This document shows positions 9,907-19,283 of a stretch of DNA of 64,000 nt, one piece after another. Position numbers and translations under genes: made by a program. Source of the DNA: JBBQVS01 sp964250805 (GTDB lineage: Bacteria; Chloroflexota; Ktedonobacteria; Ktedonobacterales; Ktedonobacteraceae); contig CAXUHG010000005.1 of NCBI GenBank assembly GCA_964250805.1, positions 1 to 64,000 of the forward strand, read 5' to 3'. Under the pieces are notes generated by a model. That model ran no database searches. It was not told the DNA's origin and was given only the letters and a program-made list of their open reading frames with translations. The stretch's first letter is position 1. Every line of letters starts with the position of its first letter.

Positions 9907-11241
9907 ATGAACATTCAAATGCTCCATGCCTTTGGTGATATCTCAGTGACACCAAAGGTTCCTTTTGCAGCAATAATCTCTTTCCAGGAAGAGGCTCATC
10001 CTCTCCTGGCACTCGCTTATTTTGACGAAAAGAAGAGGACTGTCTTTTTTGTCACCTTTCATATACAAGAAAAGATGGTTAGTGATACTCTTAACTATCC
10101 TAATGAAGAAGGCATTGAAGCACTTCGTATAGCATACAATGCCTCTACGTCACAATGGTATCTTCTGAATGATCCGTTCGGGGATAATGTCAAAGTCTTC
10201 CAGATTTCTTTTCCTGAAAAGGAACGCCCGTTAACTCACACCGTCTTAGTTAGAAATATATCTCATTTTACTTTGTTCTCTAGTCAGTTTCTAGCCGTGA
10301 GTGCGGATATTGCTACTCTATTATACTTAAATCGTATGGATGAGTGCGACGGTCCAGATTTGATACGAAGTAGCATTTTTGTTCAAGAACAGCGATTTCA
10401 GATGGAGTCTATAGGTTATGCTGATGCATTTCTGGTCGCTACTGAAAAAGAAACAACGGTTTTGCTGTTGCTAAAATCTACGTCACCGGACAACTATGAG
10501 TCGCCTATCACCCGGCGTTTTTCTTTGGCATGCTACGACAAACCGCTCCAGACGTTGCTCTGGGAATACACGTTCGAGGAAGGATTTCCGCTTGCTTCCT
10601 GGCTGGAAGCCTACGATTTAATGCACTTCGAGGCAACAGCAATGCTCGTCGCTGGGCCTGTGTTTGCTGCAACAGGACAGGCAACGTGGATTACTGGCAT
10701 CGCCGCAATGCGACCATACCCAAACGGAGAGCAGGCAGCACCTGTAGTGAAGCAAGTCAGTCATCTGGTCTGGATTCGCAGTGATGGAGAGATGTTGCAA
10801 CGCTGTCTTGATACGGTCTCTCTTCGTGTCCATCTGTGTGTTTCGGGGACGACGGTGGTTGGGGTCGATCAGATAAACGAACAGTGGAGCGTGTGGAACT
10901 GGTTGCCACAAACCGAAAACAGGTTGCATACAACACTTCCTCTTGAGGCAAGTGTGCAACGAGCCTATGTCGTTGCGAAAGAGCAGGAAGAAGGGCAAGA
11001 AGCGACATTGTGGCTGATCGAGCAACATCCTGATGAAGTCCGCATCTCATGCCGTTTTGCTGAGACGCTAGAGAGGGTTTTGCCTGATGTCAGTATCCCT
11101 CATGTGACGTTGTTGGCACAAGAATCGTATGGAGGCACGCTCGATTGGCATATGCCTGTAGGACTGTTGCTATGCGGGAAAACACTGATTGTAACAGGGG
11201 TTGATAGTGAGAACCATCTTGCGCTGTATCAGATAGAGTAG
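9907..11241 (+). CDS. Hypothetical protein, 444 aa, possibly beta-propeller-like
   Basis: Soluble 444-aa protein without a signal peptide, membrane segments or recognised catalytic motif. It consists of many short hydrophobic strands separated by charged turns (for example FLAVSADIATLLYLN, LLLCGKTLIVTGVDSENHLALYQIE read in part), which suggests repeated four-stranded sheets as in beta-propellers, though no clear WD or Kelch signature is present. The ATG at 9907 has no good ribosome site and may depend on translation from the preceding gene 29 bases upstream. Function unknown. Confidence 0.65.
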   Translation: MNIQMLHAFGDISVTPKVPFAAIISFQEEAHPLLALAYFDEKKRTVFFVTFHIQEKMVSDTLNYPNEEGIEALRIAYNASTSQWYLLNDPFGDNVKVFQISFPEKERPLTHTVLVRNISHFTLFSSQFLAVSADIATLLYLNRMDECDGPDLIRSSIFVQEQRFQMESIGYADAFLVATEKETTVLLLLKSTSPDNYESPITRRFSLACYDKPLQTLLWEYTFEEGFPLASWLEAYDLMHFEATAMLVAGPVFAATGQATWITGIAAMRPYPNGEQAAPVVKQVSHLVWIRSDGEMLQRCLDTVSLRVHLCVSGTTVVGVDQINEQWSVWNWLPQTENRLHTTLPLEASVQRAYVVAKEQEEGQEATLWLIEQHPDEVRISCRFAETLERVLPDVSIPHVTLLAQESYGGTLDWHMPVGLLLCGKTLIVTGVDSENHLALYQIE

Positions 11242-11362
11242 GAATACTGGTTGTATGAAAGCACTTATCAACGCCTTCAACTTTGAGATTATTGGTCAAG
11301 ATGATGGCACTGGATACGTCTCATACCTTTAGTATAGTTATCTTCGAGATGTCTTGTACTTA

Positions 11363-12001
11363 CTACTGTGTTAATCCTAGCCTCATCGCAAGCTCAACAT
11401 CACGAATAGGATACACTACTTCTCTTGGCATGACCAGTTGTGTATATGGGGATGTGGAGGCATGTTCTCGTTGTTGCCTGACAAAGGCTGAGATATCTTC
11501 AATATTCATAATCCAGTCTTTGGCGTAGTTTACCAGTGTTTCACCTCTCATTCCGAGTTGGAGGGCGCGACGCTCGACTTTTGCACCAGAGGGATCGTGG
11601 TCGGGGTCCCATTGCAAGCGTACCTCGGATGAGGCAAGGGCCTGTTTCCATGCAGTCTCACTAGAGTATAGTTCAGGTATAAATGTTGAGTGGACGGCCT
11701 GTGCTAAGATGGACTCGAAAGCTGAACGATGTAGAGATATGGCAAGCACAATCTCTTGATCGTTCTTGGTTCCCCAACCGCACCGGTACATCATCCATAG
11801 AAAATTAGGCTTAATCCAGCTCATTCGTTCAAACTTGAACGAGCCGCCGAAGACGTTATGCGAGGCCGCGTAATGCCCAATCTCTGTATTATAGGCTTGA
11901 TAGACGACAAATGAGGAGTCGTCGTAGTACCCAAGAATATGTTTTCCTGTTTGAGGCCAATCGTTAACTTGTTTTGTGTATAATTCAGTGATAAGTTTCA
12001 T
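11363..12001 (-). CDS. DUF4291 family protein
   Basis: About 212 aa and strongly typical of the DUF4291 family: FVVYQAYNTEIGHYA, GGSFKFERMSWIKPNFLW, MMYRCGWGTKNDQE, VRLQWDPDHDPSGAK and ALQLGMRGE are the family's hallmark blocks. The biochemical role is unknown. The start at 12001 (MKLITELY) is preferred over 12043 because AAGG lies five bases before it and family members begin near this point. The protein is cytosolic. It converges with the unknown gene ending at 11241; the 121-base gap shows no strong hairpin. Confidence 0.9.
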   Translation of the reverse strand: MKLITELYTKQVNDWPQTGKHILGYYDDSSFVVYQAYNTEIGHYAASHNVFGGSFKFERMSWIKPNFLWMMYRCGWGTKNDQEIVLAISLHRSAFESILAQAVHSTFIPELYSSETAWKQALASSEVRLQWDPDHDPSGAKVERRALQLGMRGETLVNYAKDWIMNIEDISAFVRQQREHASTSPYTQLVMPREVVYPIRDVELAMRLGLTQ

Positions 12002-12310
12002 GATGCCTTCATATACAAAAGAGTTGTTGTAACTATAACACAAAATCAGTTTGTGAGAGATTTGTGCTAGTCATATATAGGTTACATAAAAATCTCATAA
12101 AGAAAGTGTTAGCTAGCTTACAATACGCCCAAAATGTCTTGTAAATTGAACATGAATAGTGTATGCTTTTTTCGGTATCCCGTCTCGGTCTCGCAATACA
12201 GTGGTCGTCCAAGTATTCCTTCCCACGCTGGTAGGGGGTAGAACAACTGGTGAACTTCTGCAAGGATATGGACCCGGAGGACTACCAACATATCACAAGG
12301 AGGTCCCTAG
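12002..12310. other. Intergenic region between DUF4291 gene and zinc-ribbon gene
   Basis: This 309-base divergent spacer has no gene. It should carry promoters for both neighbours. On the plus strand the best candidate is the pair at 12139-12167 listed separately. A strong AAGGAGGT ribosome site lies at its right end (12297-12304). Confidence 0.5.
12139..12167 (+). promoter_or_regulatory. Candidate sigma70-type promoter of zinc-ribbon gene
   Basis: TTGTAA (12139-12144) and TATGCT (12162-12167) are separated by 17 bases. This would leave a leader of about 140 bases before the TTG start. It is a pattern match only. Confidence 0.35.
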
Positions 12311-12616
12311 TTGAACTTCGCAGACAAAACCCTAAAATGCCGTGAGTGCGGAAACGATTTCGTGTTCACTGCCGGTGAACAAGAGTTCTACCAGCAAAAA
12401 GGTCTTATGAATCAGCCCAGTCGTTGTGCTTCTTGCCGCGCCGCACGCCGCAATTCATCCGGCGGTGGTGGCAGAGCGGAACGCGCTCCACGCGAGATGC
12501 ACACAGTTATTTGTGCTGAGTGCGGTTCCGAAACACAGGTCCCATTCTTGCCCAAGAATGATCGCCCTGTCTACTGTAGCACTTGCTACGACAAGGTTCG
12601 TGTAGCTCGCAACTAA
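12311..12616 (+). CDS. Zinc-ribbon domain protein
   Basis: About 101 aa with two zinc-binding ribbons: CRECGNDFVFTAGEQEFY ... RCASCR in the N-terminal half and ICAECG ... YCSTCYDK near the end, joined by a Gly/Arg-rich linker. The first half matches the probable zinc-ribbon family (zf-trcl) common in Chloroflexota. It may bind nucleic acid or a protein; the exact role is unknown. The start is a TTG at 12311 with a near-ideal AAGGAGGT six bases upstream; no ATG is available. It is monocistronic and ends before a clear terminator. Confidence 0.85.
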   Translation: MNFADKTLKCRECGNDFVFTAGEQEFYQQKGLMNQPSRCASCRAARRNSSGGGGRAERAPREMHTVICAECGSETQVPFLPKNDRPVYCSTCYDKVRVARN

Positions 12617-12704
12617 TAGCGCGTCTGCTATATGTTAGCTTTGTTGGAAAGGAGTCTGCACCGTCCTTTGCATAAGGATGGGTGTAGAGGCTTTTCAGAA
12701 CGGA

Positions 12705-12745
12705 GAGGCAAAGTCAGGGGGTGTTCCTGGCGGTGCCTCATTTTT
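12705..12745 (+). terminator. Rho-independent terminator after zinc-ribbon gene
   Basis: Two stacked stems, GAGGCA/TGCCTC (12705-12710 with 12734-12739) and an inner GTCAGG/CCTGGC, followed by ATTTTTATT. The long distance from the stop (about 90 bases) is unusual but the orientation fits. Confidence 0.6.
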
Positions 12746-12820
12746 ATTGCCTCTTTTTCTTCTCTTCAATCTTCAATTAGACCCCTACATTTCCCTTCTC
12801 AAATCAAGATTGGGAGGCTG

Positions 12821-12949
12821 GTAGGGACTAGATTTATCACGTCTGAGGCTCAATTCATTGAGCGAAATCTGGCACATCCACGATACAAGCCATCTCGGAC
12901 ATGACTCGCGTGATAAATCACGCATTGGACACGATAAATCGGTCCCTAC
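12821..12949. repeat. Palindromic dispersed element, copy 1
   Basis: Inverted ends GTAGGGACTAGATTTATC and the complement of a matching right end closing with GGTCCCTAC. The inside holds CTCAATTCATTGAGCGA and CTCGCGTGATAAATCACGC, both also present in the copy at 63802-63944. It is non-coding. The rest of the 553-base gap between the zinc-ribbon gene and rel (12617-13169) shows only the terminator and AT-rich DNA near 13080-13169 that may hold the rel promoter. Confidence 0.8.
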
Positions 12950-13169
12950 AAATTCTGGAATAAGCCCCATTGGTACGACTGTTTCTTATAGTAAAGAACA
13001 TATATAGCTTTGCTTTATCCAATTTAGTCTCTCTACATACTAGGACAAGAGGCTTTCTGCTTGACAGGTTAGTATTCCTCTTTATAATAGGGGAAACAAC
13101 ATTTGTTATTCATTGTGTTTGCAAATATTTTATCTGTGTTGTCGTATATTATATAATTGGACTTTTACT

Positions 13170-15530
13170 ATGAAAACGGTGTCGCGGGAGACGAAATTGA
13201 TCCCATCTCAAATCACGCTTGAAACCTTGCTTGCGGAGGCACGTCTGTATCTAGCACCGCAAGACATGGAGGGGATTTCACGTGCCTACGACCTTGCACA
13301 GAAGGCGCATGGGGGAGTGGTGCGGCGTTCTGGTGAGCCATACATTCAGCATCCTCTCGAAGTCGCTCTTCTCGTTGCACGTATGCGTATCGACGCCGAT
13401 GGCATTATCGCGGCTTTATTGCATGATGTGGTCGAGGATACTTCCTACTCGCTTGAGGAGTTGAGCGAGCTATTCGGTCCCGCCGTCGCTAATATCGTAG
13501 ATGGTGTGACCAAGTTCGATGCCATCGCTGAGAAACAGGGCAAAGAACACGCCTCTGATACTCCACTGGATAGCCCTGCCCCTTTGCTAATCGACAAACG
13601 CCACCAGCGTACCGAGACGGTGCGTAAGATGTTGCTGGCAATGGCGGAAGACCCACGCGTTGTTGTGCTGAAACTTGCTGACCGTTTACATAATATGCGA
13701 ACACTGAGCGTGATGAAGCCCGTGCAGCAGGAGCGTACCACAAGCGAGACACGCGAGATTTTCGCTCCGCTTGCCCGTCGTCTTGGCATGGCGATTGTGC
13801 AGCGTGAGTTGGAAGACCTTGTTTTGCGCTATCGCGACCCAGAAACATATACGTGGCTGGTACACGAGGTCGAGATGGAGAAGATACGTCGTCAGCCATA
13901 TCTCGATGAGGTATGTAAGACGCTGCGTGACGAGATGGCGCGTGCGGGCATTCATGCCGAGGTGATAGTGCGTTGGAAGAATGTGGCGAGCATTCATCGT
14001 AAGTTGGAAGATATGCCGCGTCAACAGCCTGATAGCGAGCAGCACAGCATTATCAGCCAGATACACGATATTGTCTCCTTCCGCATTCTTGTCGATACCG
14101 ATCACGACTGCTACCTTGCGCTTGGTCACATTCATGCCCTTTGGCGCCCTAAAGACGGGCGTATCAAAGACTTCATCGCGACCCCCAAGCTCAACGGCTA
14201 TCAGTCGTTGCATACGACCGTCTTTTGCCTGGATAACCAGCTTGCGGAAATTCAGATTCGTACCTATGATATGCAGCGTACCGCCGACTATGGTATTGCC
14301 AGTTACTGGTATCTACGTGAGCGTGTTGCGGGTGGTGCGAGCGACTCTCTGAGTAGCTGGCGGCTCTCGTATCATGAGATGGTGACATGGATTGAGCAGT
14401 TACGTGAATGGCAGCGTGCCTTACCGCAGGGTGCTGATGAATTTGTTGAAGCAGTCAAAGGCGATATCTTTCAAGAGCAGATTTTTGTCTTTACACCTAA
14501 AGGCGAGGTCAAGGACCTGCCGCGTGGCTCAACTCCGCTCGACATGGCTTATAGAATTCATACTGATCTGGGCGATCATTGTGCGGGGGCACGCATTATT
14601 ACCAATATGGATGATAGCGGGCGTTTGGTGACGCGTCTCGTTCCGCTTGACTACGAGTTAAAGGGCGGCGAGATTGTTGATATCATGGTCAACCGTACTA
14701 TTCATCCGACGCGCGACTGGCTCTCATTCGCACGTACAGCGGCGGCTCGCACCAAGATTCGCCGTTACCTGAAAACCTATGAGCGTGAGATCAACCTGCA
14801 ACTGGGACAGGAACGCTTGGACATGGCATTGAAAGCCGCACGCACTCCTGGCCTGAATGCTGAAACCGAGGCTCTGCTACAACGTATACGTACTGATGAT
14901 GTCGCGGCAAGTGATACACTGAAACAGTATGCAACATTGGACGACATTTATGTTGCACTTGGACGCGAGGACTTGTTGGTAGAGCAGGTGATGGCGCATC
15001 TGTTGCCGTTTCTTCAGCAGTACGATCTGCCGCTTTTCGATGGTGCAAAAGCACAGGACAAGAAAAATGGACACAACAAAGAAGTTCCGTTTGTACAAGG
15101 AGTACATCTTGCACCGTGCTGTTGTCCGTTACCAGGAGACACAATTGTTGGTGCGCTCAGTTCCACGAAGGGAATGCAGATTCATCGCAACGATTGTCGC
15201 GTGTTGAAAAGGCGACGTGGGAGTAAAAATGGGTTAGTCGAGGTGAACTGGCTACAGATCGAGCCAGACACCTACCTGACACCTGTAACCATTGTTGCTC
15301 GTGACCGTTCTGGCCTACTGCGCGATGTTGCTGCGGTTGTCGCCGATGCGGGTGTAAATATGACGATGGTGACATCATCAACGAATGCAGCATTGCAGAA
15401 AGCTGTCATTACGGCTACACTAGAAATAGGGGCGGTCAACGGTGTGATCGATCAGATCGAGCGCATCTTCCGCCGTCTACGTCAAGTCAAGAATGTGGTC
15501 AGTGTAGAGCGTGCCGCTGCAGCGAAATAA
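13170..15530 (+). CDS. rel: Bifunctional (p)ppGpp synthetase/hydrolase, RSH family
   Basis: Full-length 786-aa RSH stringent-response enzyme that makes and degrades the alarmone (p)ppGpp. Domains in order: HD hydrolase with all metal ligands present (H61, H85-D86 in HDVVEDT, D171 in KLADRLHNMRTL); synthetase (IHDIVSFRILVD, GRIKDFIATPKLNGYQSLH, EIQIRT) around 285-400; TGS (FVFTPKGEVKDLPRGSTPLD) around 445-510; a Cys/His zinc-finger-type domain with PCCCPLPGD; and a C-terminal ACT domain (ARDRSGLLRDVAAVVADAG). The start is the ATG at 13170; the longer reading frame from 13113 is hydrophobic, atypical N-terminal sequence. No clear ribosome site is visible. A second RSH gene follows 38 bases after the stop, probably co-transcribed. 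Its product looks hydrolase-dead, so this protein is the likely (p)ppGpp-degrading partner. Confidence 0.93.
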   Translation: MKTVSRETKLIPSQITLETLLAEARLYLAPQDMEGISRAYDLAQKAHGGVVRRSGEPYIQHPLEVALLVARMRIDADGIIAALLHDVVEDTSYSLEELSELFGPAVANIVDGVTKFDAIAEKQGKEHASDTPLDSPAPLLIDKRHQRTETVRKMLLAMAEDPRVVVLKLADRLHNMRTLSVMKPVQQERTTSETREIFAPLARRLGMAIVQRELEDLVLRYRDPETYTWLVHEVEMEKIRRQPYLDEVCKTLRDEMARAGIHAEVIVRWKNVASIHRKLEDMPRQQPDSEQHSIISQIHDIVSFRILVDTDHDCYLALGHIHALWRPKDGRIKDFIATPKLNGYQSLHTTVFCLDNQLAEIQIRTYDMQRTADYGIASYWYLRERVAGGASDSLSSWRLSYHEMVTWIEQLREWQRALPQGADEFVEAVKGDIFQEQIFVFTPKGEVKDLPRGSTPLDMAYRIHTDLGDHCAGARIITNMDDSGRLVTRLVPLDYELKGGEIVDIMVNRTIHPTRDWLSFARTAAARTKIRRYLKTYEREINLQLGQERLDMALKAARTPGLNAETEALLQRIRTDDVAASDTLKQYATLDDIYVALGREDLLVEQVMAHLLPFLQQYDLPLFDGAKAQDKKNGHNKEVPFVQGVHLAPCCCPLPGDTIVGALSSTKGMQIHRNDCRVLKRRRGSKNGLVEVNWLQIEPDTYLTPVTIVARDRSGLLRDVAAVVADAGVNMTMVTSSTNAALQKAVITATLEIGAVNGVIDQIERIFRRLRQVKNVVSVERAAAAK

Positions 15531-15568
15531 TGAAAACATAGATACCCTTTCAGTAAGAACATAAATAG

Positions 15569-18007
15569 ATGCGTATGGTTGATAGATTTATAGAACACCC
15601 GCCAATACAACCCGATTCTTTAGAAGCAACTGAGCGACTGCTGACACTTGTCCGGCGCTACATGAGTCCAACGGATGTTGGACGTGTGATTGAAGCTCTG
15701 CACCTTGCACAGAAGAAATGCAAAGGTATAGTTGGAACACGTCCTATTCCACCTCTGGAACACGCCCTTGCCATTGCAACCATTCTAGCGCAACTAATGC
15801 ACGTTGACTATGTAGGCATCGCTTCTGGTCTCATCTTTGAGGCGGTAGACGCCGAACTCCTGTCGCTCGAAGAGGTGGAGCGCGAACTTGGTGCCGCTAC
15901 AGCGCGTGTCGTTGATAGTATGTCGCGCCTCAATATTCTTGAGCGCAAGAAGCAGAGCGTCGCAGGTGCCAGCGCATCTAAGGCGGGCGACGAACGCGAC
16001 GAGTCTGGGCAAAACATGCCTGTAGAAAATAAAAAACGTCGTGTGCGCGAGGCTATGCGCCGCCAACAGGCTGAGACCGTGCGTAAAATGTTTATCGCAA
16101 TGGCAGACGACCCAAGAGTTGTGCTGCTGAAACTCGCCTATCGCTTGCATGCGATGCGCCTTGTTAATGTTCCGCATTATGAGGGGGACCGTCAGGAAAT
16201 GTTGACGATGGCTTCGGAGACGCAAGAAATCTATGCACCTCTAGCGGGTCGTTTAGGTATGTCGCGTGTCGAGAGTGAGCTAGAAGACCTTGCCTTTCGT
16301 GTGTTGGAGCCAGAACGCTACGCATGGGTGCGCGATGAAGTCGAGGAAGAGAGCAAGCAATGGAGTTCCTATGTCGAGACGATTTGCAACACTTTACGCA
16401 ACGAAATGAAGCTCATTGGCGTTAAGGCGGATGTATCGGGGCGCGTGAAGCACCTGTATAGCTTTTACAAAAAGCTCTATCGGAGTGCGGGCAATGTCGA
16501 GAGCCTTGACGATCTCAAAAAAGTCGTTGATATTACGCAGATACACGACTTGATAGCCTTCCGCATTCTTGTTGATACGACACAGGATTGTTATGTCGCG
16601 CTTGGGCATGTCCATAGCATGTGGAAGCCCAAAGAGGGACGTATTAAGGATTTTATCGCTAATCCTAAGCCCAATGGCTATCGTGGTCTGCATACTACTG
16701 TTTTTTGTCAAGGCGATCATCTTGTAGAGGTGCAGATACGCACGCACGAGATGCATGAACTTGCAGAATACGGCGTTGCAATGCACTGGCATTACAAGGA
16801 GGTGGGTGATAACGCCTCGTCCTCCGCGAAAGAACTATTGACGTGGGTGCGCCAATTGACGGAGTGGCAGCGAGAGATGAATGCAGTTGCCACCAGCGAT
16901 ACCGATTTCGTTGAGGCGGTCAAGGATGACATCTTTCAGGAGCAGATATTCATCTTCACACCGCGAGGTGAGGTCAAGGACCTGCCCGTAGGCTCGACTC
17001 CGCTTGACTTTGCCTATCGCGTTCACTCGAAAATAGGCGATACCTGCGCGGGTGCGCGTATCATTACCAACTCTGATGGTGGGGATGGTGATCGGTTGGT
17101 GACGCGTATGGTGCCGCTCGACTATGAACTCAAAAGCGGCGAGATTGTGGATATTATCACCAGTCGCACCGCGCATCCGACACGCGATTGGCTTCATTTC
17201 GCACGCACTGCCGCAGCTAGGAGCAAGATACGTCGTTATCTCAAAATACACGAGCGACCGATCAACATACAAATTGGGCGTGAGCGACTGGATCGTGAAT
17301 TCAAGGTGCTGGGGATGCGTGGTATCGAGACTCTGACCGAAGAGGCCACGAAATGGCTGTGTGAGGAATATCGCATGGCGGAGTTCGACGATTTGTTAGC
17401 CGCTATTGGTGCCGATGATGTTCGTCCACATCCCGCGGCGGTTAAGGTCATTGAGCGTTGGCAATTGCGCGAAGGTAAAGAGACGCAAGAAGAGACGTTG
17501 GAACTACCTACGACAACGCCCAAGCAAGAGGGAGCGGCGCAACTGGAGATTGGCGGTGTCAGTGGCTTGCTCACAAAGCTTGCGAATTGCTGTTGCCCTT
17601 TGCCCGATGACGAGATTGTTGGTTTTATCAGTCGCGGGAAGGGTGTGATTGTGCATCGTGCCGATTGTCGCAATCTCAAGCGTTTTCGTGAGCAGGAGCA
17701 AGAGCGTCTTATCAACGTGAGTTGGTCGGGCATGAGCCTGACGCGCTACCTCGTGCCAGTCGTCATTCACGCTCATGACCGCTCTGGCTTGATTCGCGAT
17801 ATCGCCGCCGCTGTCTCCGATGCAGGAGTGAACATGACCTCGGTCAGTTCGCGCACCAGTGCCGCCAGTAAAGGGGGAAATCGCGGATTGGTGGTGGTCA
17901 ACGCAACGCTGGAACTCACGAATATGGAGCAGATGCAACGCCTCTTTCCACGGCTGGAAAAAATCAAGGATGTCAGCCACGTCGAACGTGATTTAGGCAA
18001 GCACTGA
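15569..18007 (+). CDS. RSH family enzyme with degenerate hydrolase domain (RelA-like)
   Basis: 812-aa paralogue of the preceding gene with the same domain order. The hydrolase site is lost: the position of the metal His before PLE is Pro (IPPLEHAL), HDVVEDT is replaced by IFEAVDA (about 89-95), and the Asp of LADRLHNMR is Tyr (Y192, KLAYRLHAMR). The synthetase is intact: IHDLIAFRILVD, GRIKDFIANPKPNGYRGLH, EVQIRTHEMH. TGS (IFTPRGEVKDLPVGSTPLD), zinc-finger-type (NCCCPLPDDEIVG) and ACT domains follow. An extra charged insertion of about 35 residues (130-165) lies inside the dead hydrolase domain. Prediction: synthetase-only enzyme. ATGs at 15569 and 15575 are both possible; no clear ribosome site. 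Its stop lies in the arm of a long palindromic terminator. Confidence 0.92.
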   Translation: MRMVDRFIEHPPIQPDSLEATERLLTLVRRYMSPTDVGRVIEALHLAQKKCKGIVGTRPIPPLEHALAIATILAQLMHVDYVGIASGLIFEAVDAELLSLEEVERELGAATARVVDSMSRLNILERKKQSVAGASASKAGDERDESGQNMPVENKKRRVREAMRRQQAETVRKMFIAMADDPRVVLLKLAYRLHAMRLVNVPHYEGDRQEMLTMASETQEIYAPLAGRLGMSRVESELEDLAFRVLEPERYAWVRDEVEEESKQWSSYVETICNTLRNEMKLIGVKADVSGRVKHLYSFYKKLYRSAGNVESLDDLKKVVDITQIHDLIAFRILVDTTQDCYVALGHVHSMWKPKEGRIKDFIANPKPNGYRGLHTTVFCQGDHLVEVQIRTHEMHELAEYGVAMHWHYKEVGDNASSSAKELLTWVRQLTEWQREMNAVATSDTDFVEAVKDDIFQEQIFIFTPRGEVKDLPVGSTPLDFAYRVHSKIGDTCAGARIITNSDGGDGDRLVTRMVPLDYELKSGEIVDIITSRTAHPTRDWLHFARTAAARSKIRRYLKIHERPINIQIGRERLDREFKVLGMRGIETLTEEATKWLCEEYRMAEFDDLLAAIGADDVRPHPAAVKVIERWQLREGKETQEETLELPTTTPKQEGAAQLEIGGVSGLLTKLANCCCPLPDDEIVGFISRGKGVIVHRADCRNLKRFREQEQERLINVSWSGMSLTRYLVPVVIHAHDRSGLIRDIAAAVSDAGVNMTSVSSRTSAASKGGNRGLVVVNATLELTNMEQMQRLFPRLEKIKDVSHVERDLGKH

Positions 18008-18070
18008 TATACAAAGATAACAAAAAGGCAACCACTCAGAGTGGTTGCCTTTTTGTTATCTTTGTATATC
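18006..18070. terminator. Bidirectional terminator, 32-bp perfect stem
   Basis: Perfect 65-base palindrome: 32-base arms around a single-base loop at 18038, with GGCAACCACTC/GAGTGGTTGCC flanked by A- and T-tracts. It gives a strong hairpin plus U-run in both directions, separating the convergent RSH2 and sigma factor genes (67-base gap). Confidence 0.95.
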
Positions 18071-18074
18071 GAAT

Positions 18075-19283
18075 TTAGCCACGCAAACGATCAAGCACAG
18101 GTGGCTGGCGAAGCTTTGCCAATGCTCCGGCCTCAATCTGGCGCACGCGCTCACGGGTAATGCCGAGTTCGCGTCCTACCTGTTCGAGGGGATGTGCCTG
18201 CCCATTGCCAAGACCAAAGCGGAGTTGTAGCACAAGCTGTTCGCGTGGAGTCAGAACGGACTCAAGCACACGCTGTACCTCGTCTTTCAACGTCTGGGTG
18301 GTTGCGATATCCTCTGGTGAGGCTGATTCGGTGTCGGCTAAGACATCGCCCAACTCCTGCTCTTCGTCCTCGCCGACGGGAAGTTCTAGCGAGACGGGGG
18401 CACCAGGGGCGGATTGTAGCTCGACCATGCGAATGGGGTCCAGTCCGGTCGCTTCTGCCAACTCGATCTCGGTTGGTTCACGACCAAGCTCTTGTAGGAG
18501 GCGTTGTCGCTCACGGCGAATGCGATTGAGAGCGGTATTCACATAGACAGGGAGACGAATAGTACGGCCTTTATCGGCGACGGCGCGACTGATAGCCTGA
18601 CGAATCCACCATGTTGCATGAGTAGAGAAGCGATGACCACGACGCCAATCGTAGCGTTGAACTGCGCGAATCAGGCCAATGTTTCCTTCCTGAATCAAAT
18701 CCAGGAGCGAGAGGCCACGCCCGACGTAGCGTTTTGCGATGCTGACTACGAGACGCAAGTTCGCCAGGACGAATTGCTTTCTTGCATCACGGTCGCCACC
18801 CTCAATGCGTTTGGCAAGGTCTATTTCTCGATCATGCGTAATCATTGGGACGCGCCCAATTTCGCGCAGATAGGTCATCACCGCATCGGATTCGCCTGCA
18901 TCGGTAGCATTGACGGCGTTCTCATCCTGCTCTTCCGAGCGGCGACGGCGCATCATTGTGCGACGTGCAGGCGATTCCGTCTCTTGTGCTGACACGGCGG
19001 GAATGGGTGCGAGGAGAGGTCGTTTTTCCTGTTCTGGTATTTCCAGTGAACTGTCTTCCTGCATATCAGGCAGGTCTTCCAGTTCGAGAGGTCCAGTGTC
19101 TACACTGGCGATATCTTCTTCGAGTTCAGGCTCGTCCTTTTCCTCCTCTTCTACATCGTCTTGAGTATAATCAAGGTCTTTGTTCAGCATCTGTTCAACA
19201 AGGTCGAACGGCTTCTCATGACCTTTCGCGGTTTCATTTAAAGCAAGCGTTGTTCCCGTCATGGCACGCTCTAAGTCAATCAT
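18075..19283 (-). CDS. sigA: Primary-type sigma-70 factor (RpoD/SigA family)
   Basis: 402-aa RNA polymerase sigma factor. The N-terminal 130 residues are very acidic (DDVEEEEKDEPELEEDIA), then region 1.2 (DAVMTYLREIGRVPMITH), region 2 (FVLANLRLVVSIAKRYVGRG, DLIQEGNIGLIRAVQRYD, FSTHATWWIRQAISRAV), region 3 (GREPTEIELAEATG) and region 4 (LTPREQLVLQLRFGL, ITRERVRQIEAGALAKLR). These are the features of primary or group 2 factors; whether it is the essential housekeeping one cannot be settled here. The start at 19283 is backed by GGAGGG about eight bases upstream. It lies convergent with the RSH pair and shares their terminator. Confidence 0.9.
   Translation of the reverse strand: MIDLERAMTGTTLALNETAKGHEKPFDLVEQMLNKDLDYTQDDVEEEEKDEPELEEDIASVDTGPLELEDLPDMQEDSSLEIPEQEKRPLLAPIPAVSAQETESPARRTMMRRRRSEEQDENAVNATDAGESDAVMTYLREIGRVPMITHDREIDLAKRIEGGDRDARKQFVLANLRLVVSIAKRYVGRGLSLLDLIQEGNIGLIRAVQRYDWRRGHRFSTHATWWIRQAISRAVADKGRTIRLPVYVNTALNRIRRERQRLLQELGREPTEIELAEATGLDPIRMVELQSAPGAPVSLELPVGEDEEQELGDVLADTESASPEDIATTQTLKDEVQRVLESVLTPREQLVLQLRFGLGNGQAHPLEQVGRELGITRERVRQIEAGALAKLRQPPVLDRLRG

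Noticed and set aside
12632..12904. 90-aa reading frame after the zinc-ribbon gene
   Set aside because: It runs through the terminator and into the palindromic element, with atypical composition and no homology I recognise.
12821..12949. CRISPR-like or tRNA structures in the repeat elements
   Set aside because: The repeats are single dispersed palindromes without regular spacers, and no cloverleaf or CCA-type ends were found.
13113..13169. Longer N-terminus for the first RSH enzyme
   Set aside because: The added residues are hydrophobic and unlike any RSH N-terminus; ATG 13170 fits the family.
12970..13173. 67-aa hydrophobic reading frame before rel
   Set aside because: AT-rich promoter-like DNA gives hydrophobic codons by chance, with no ribosome site. 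It overlaps the start of rel.
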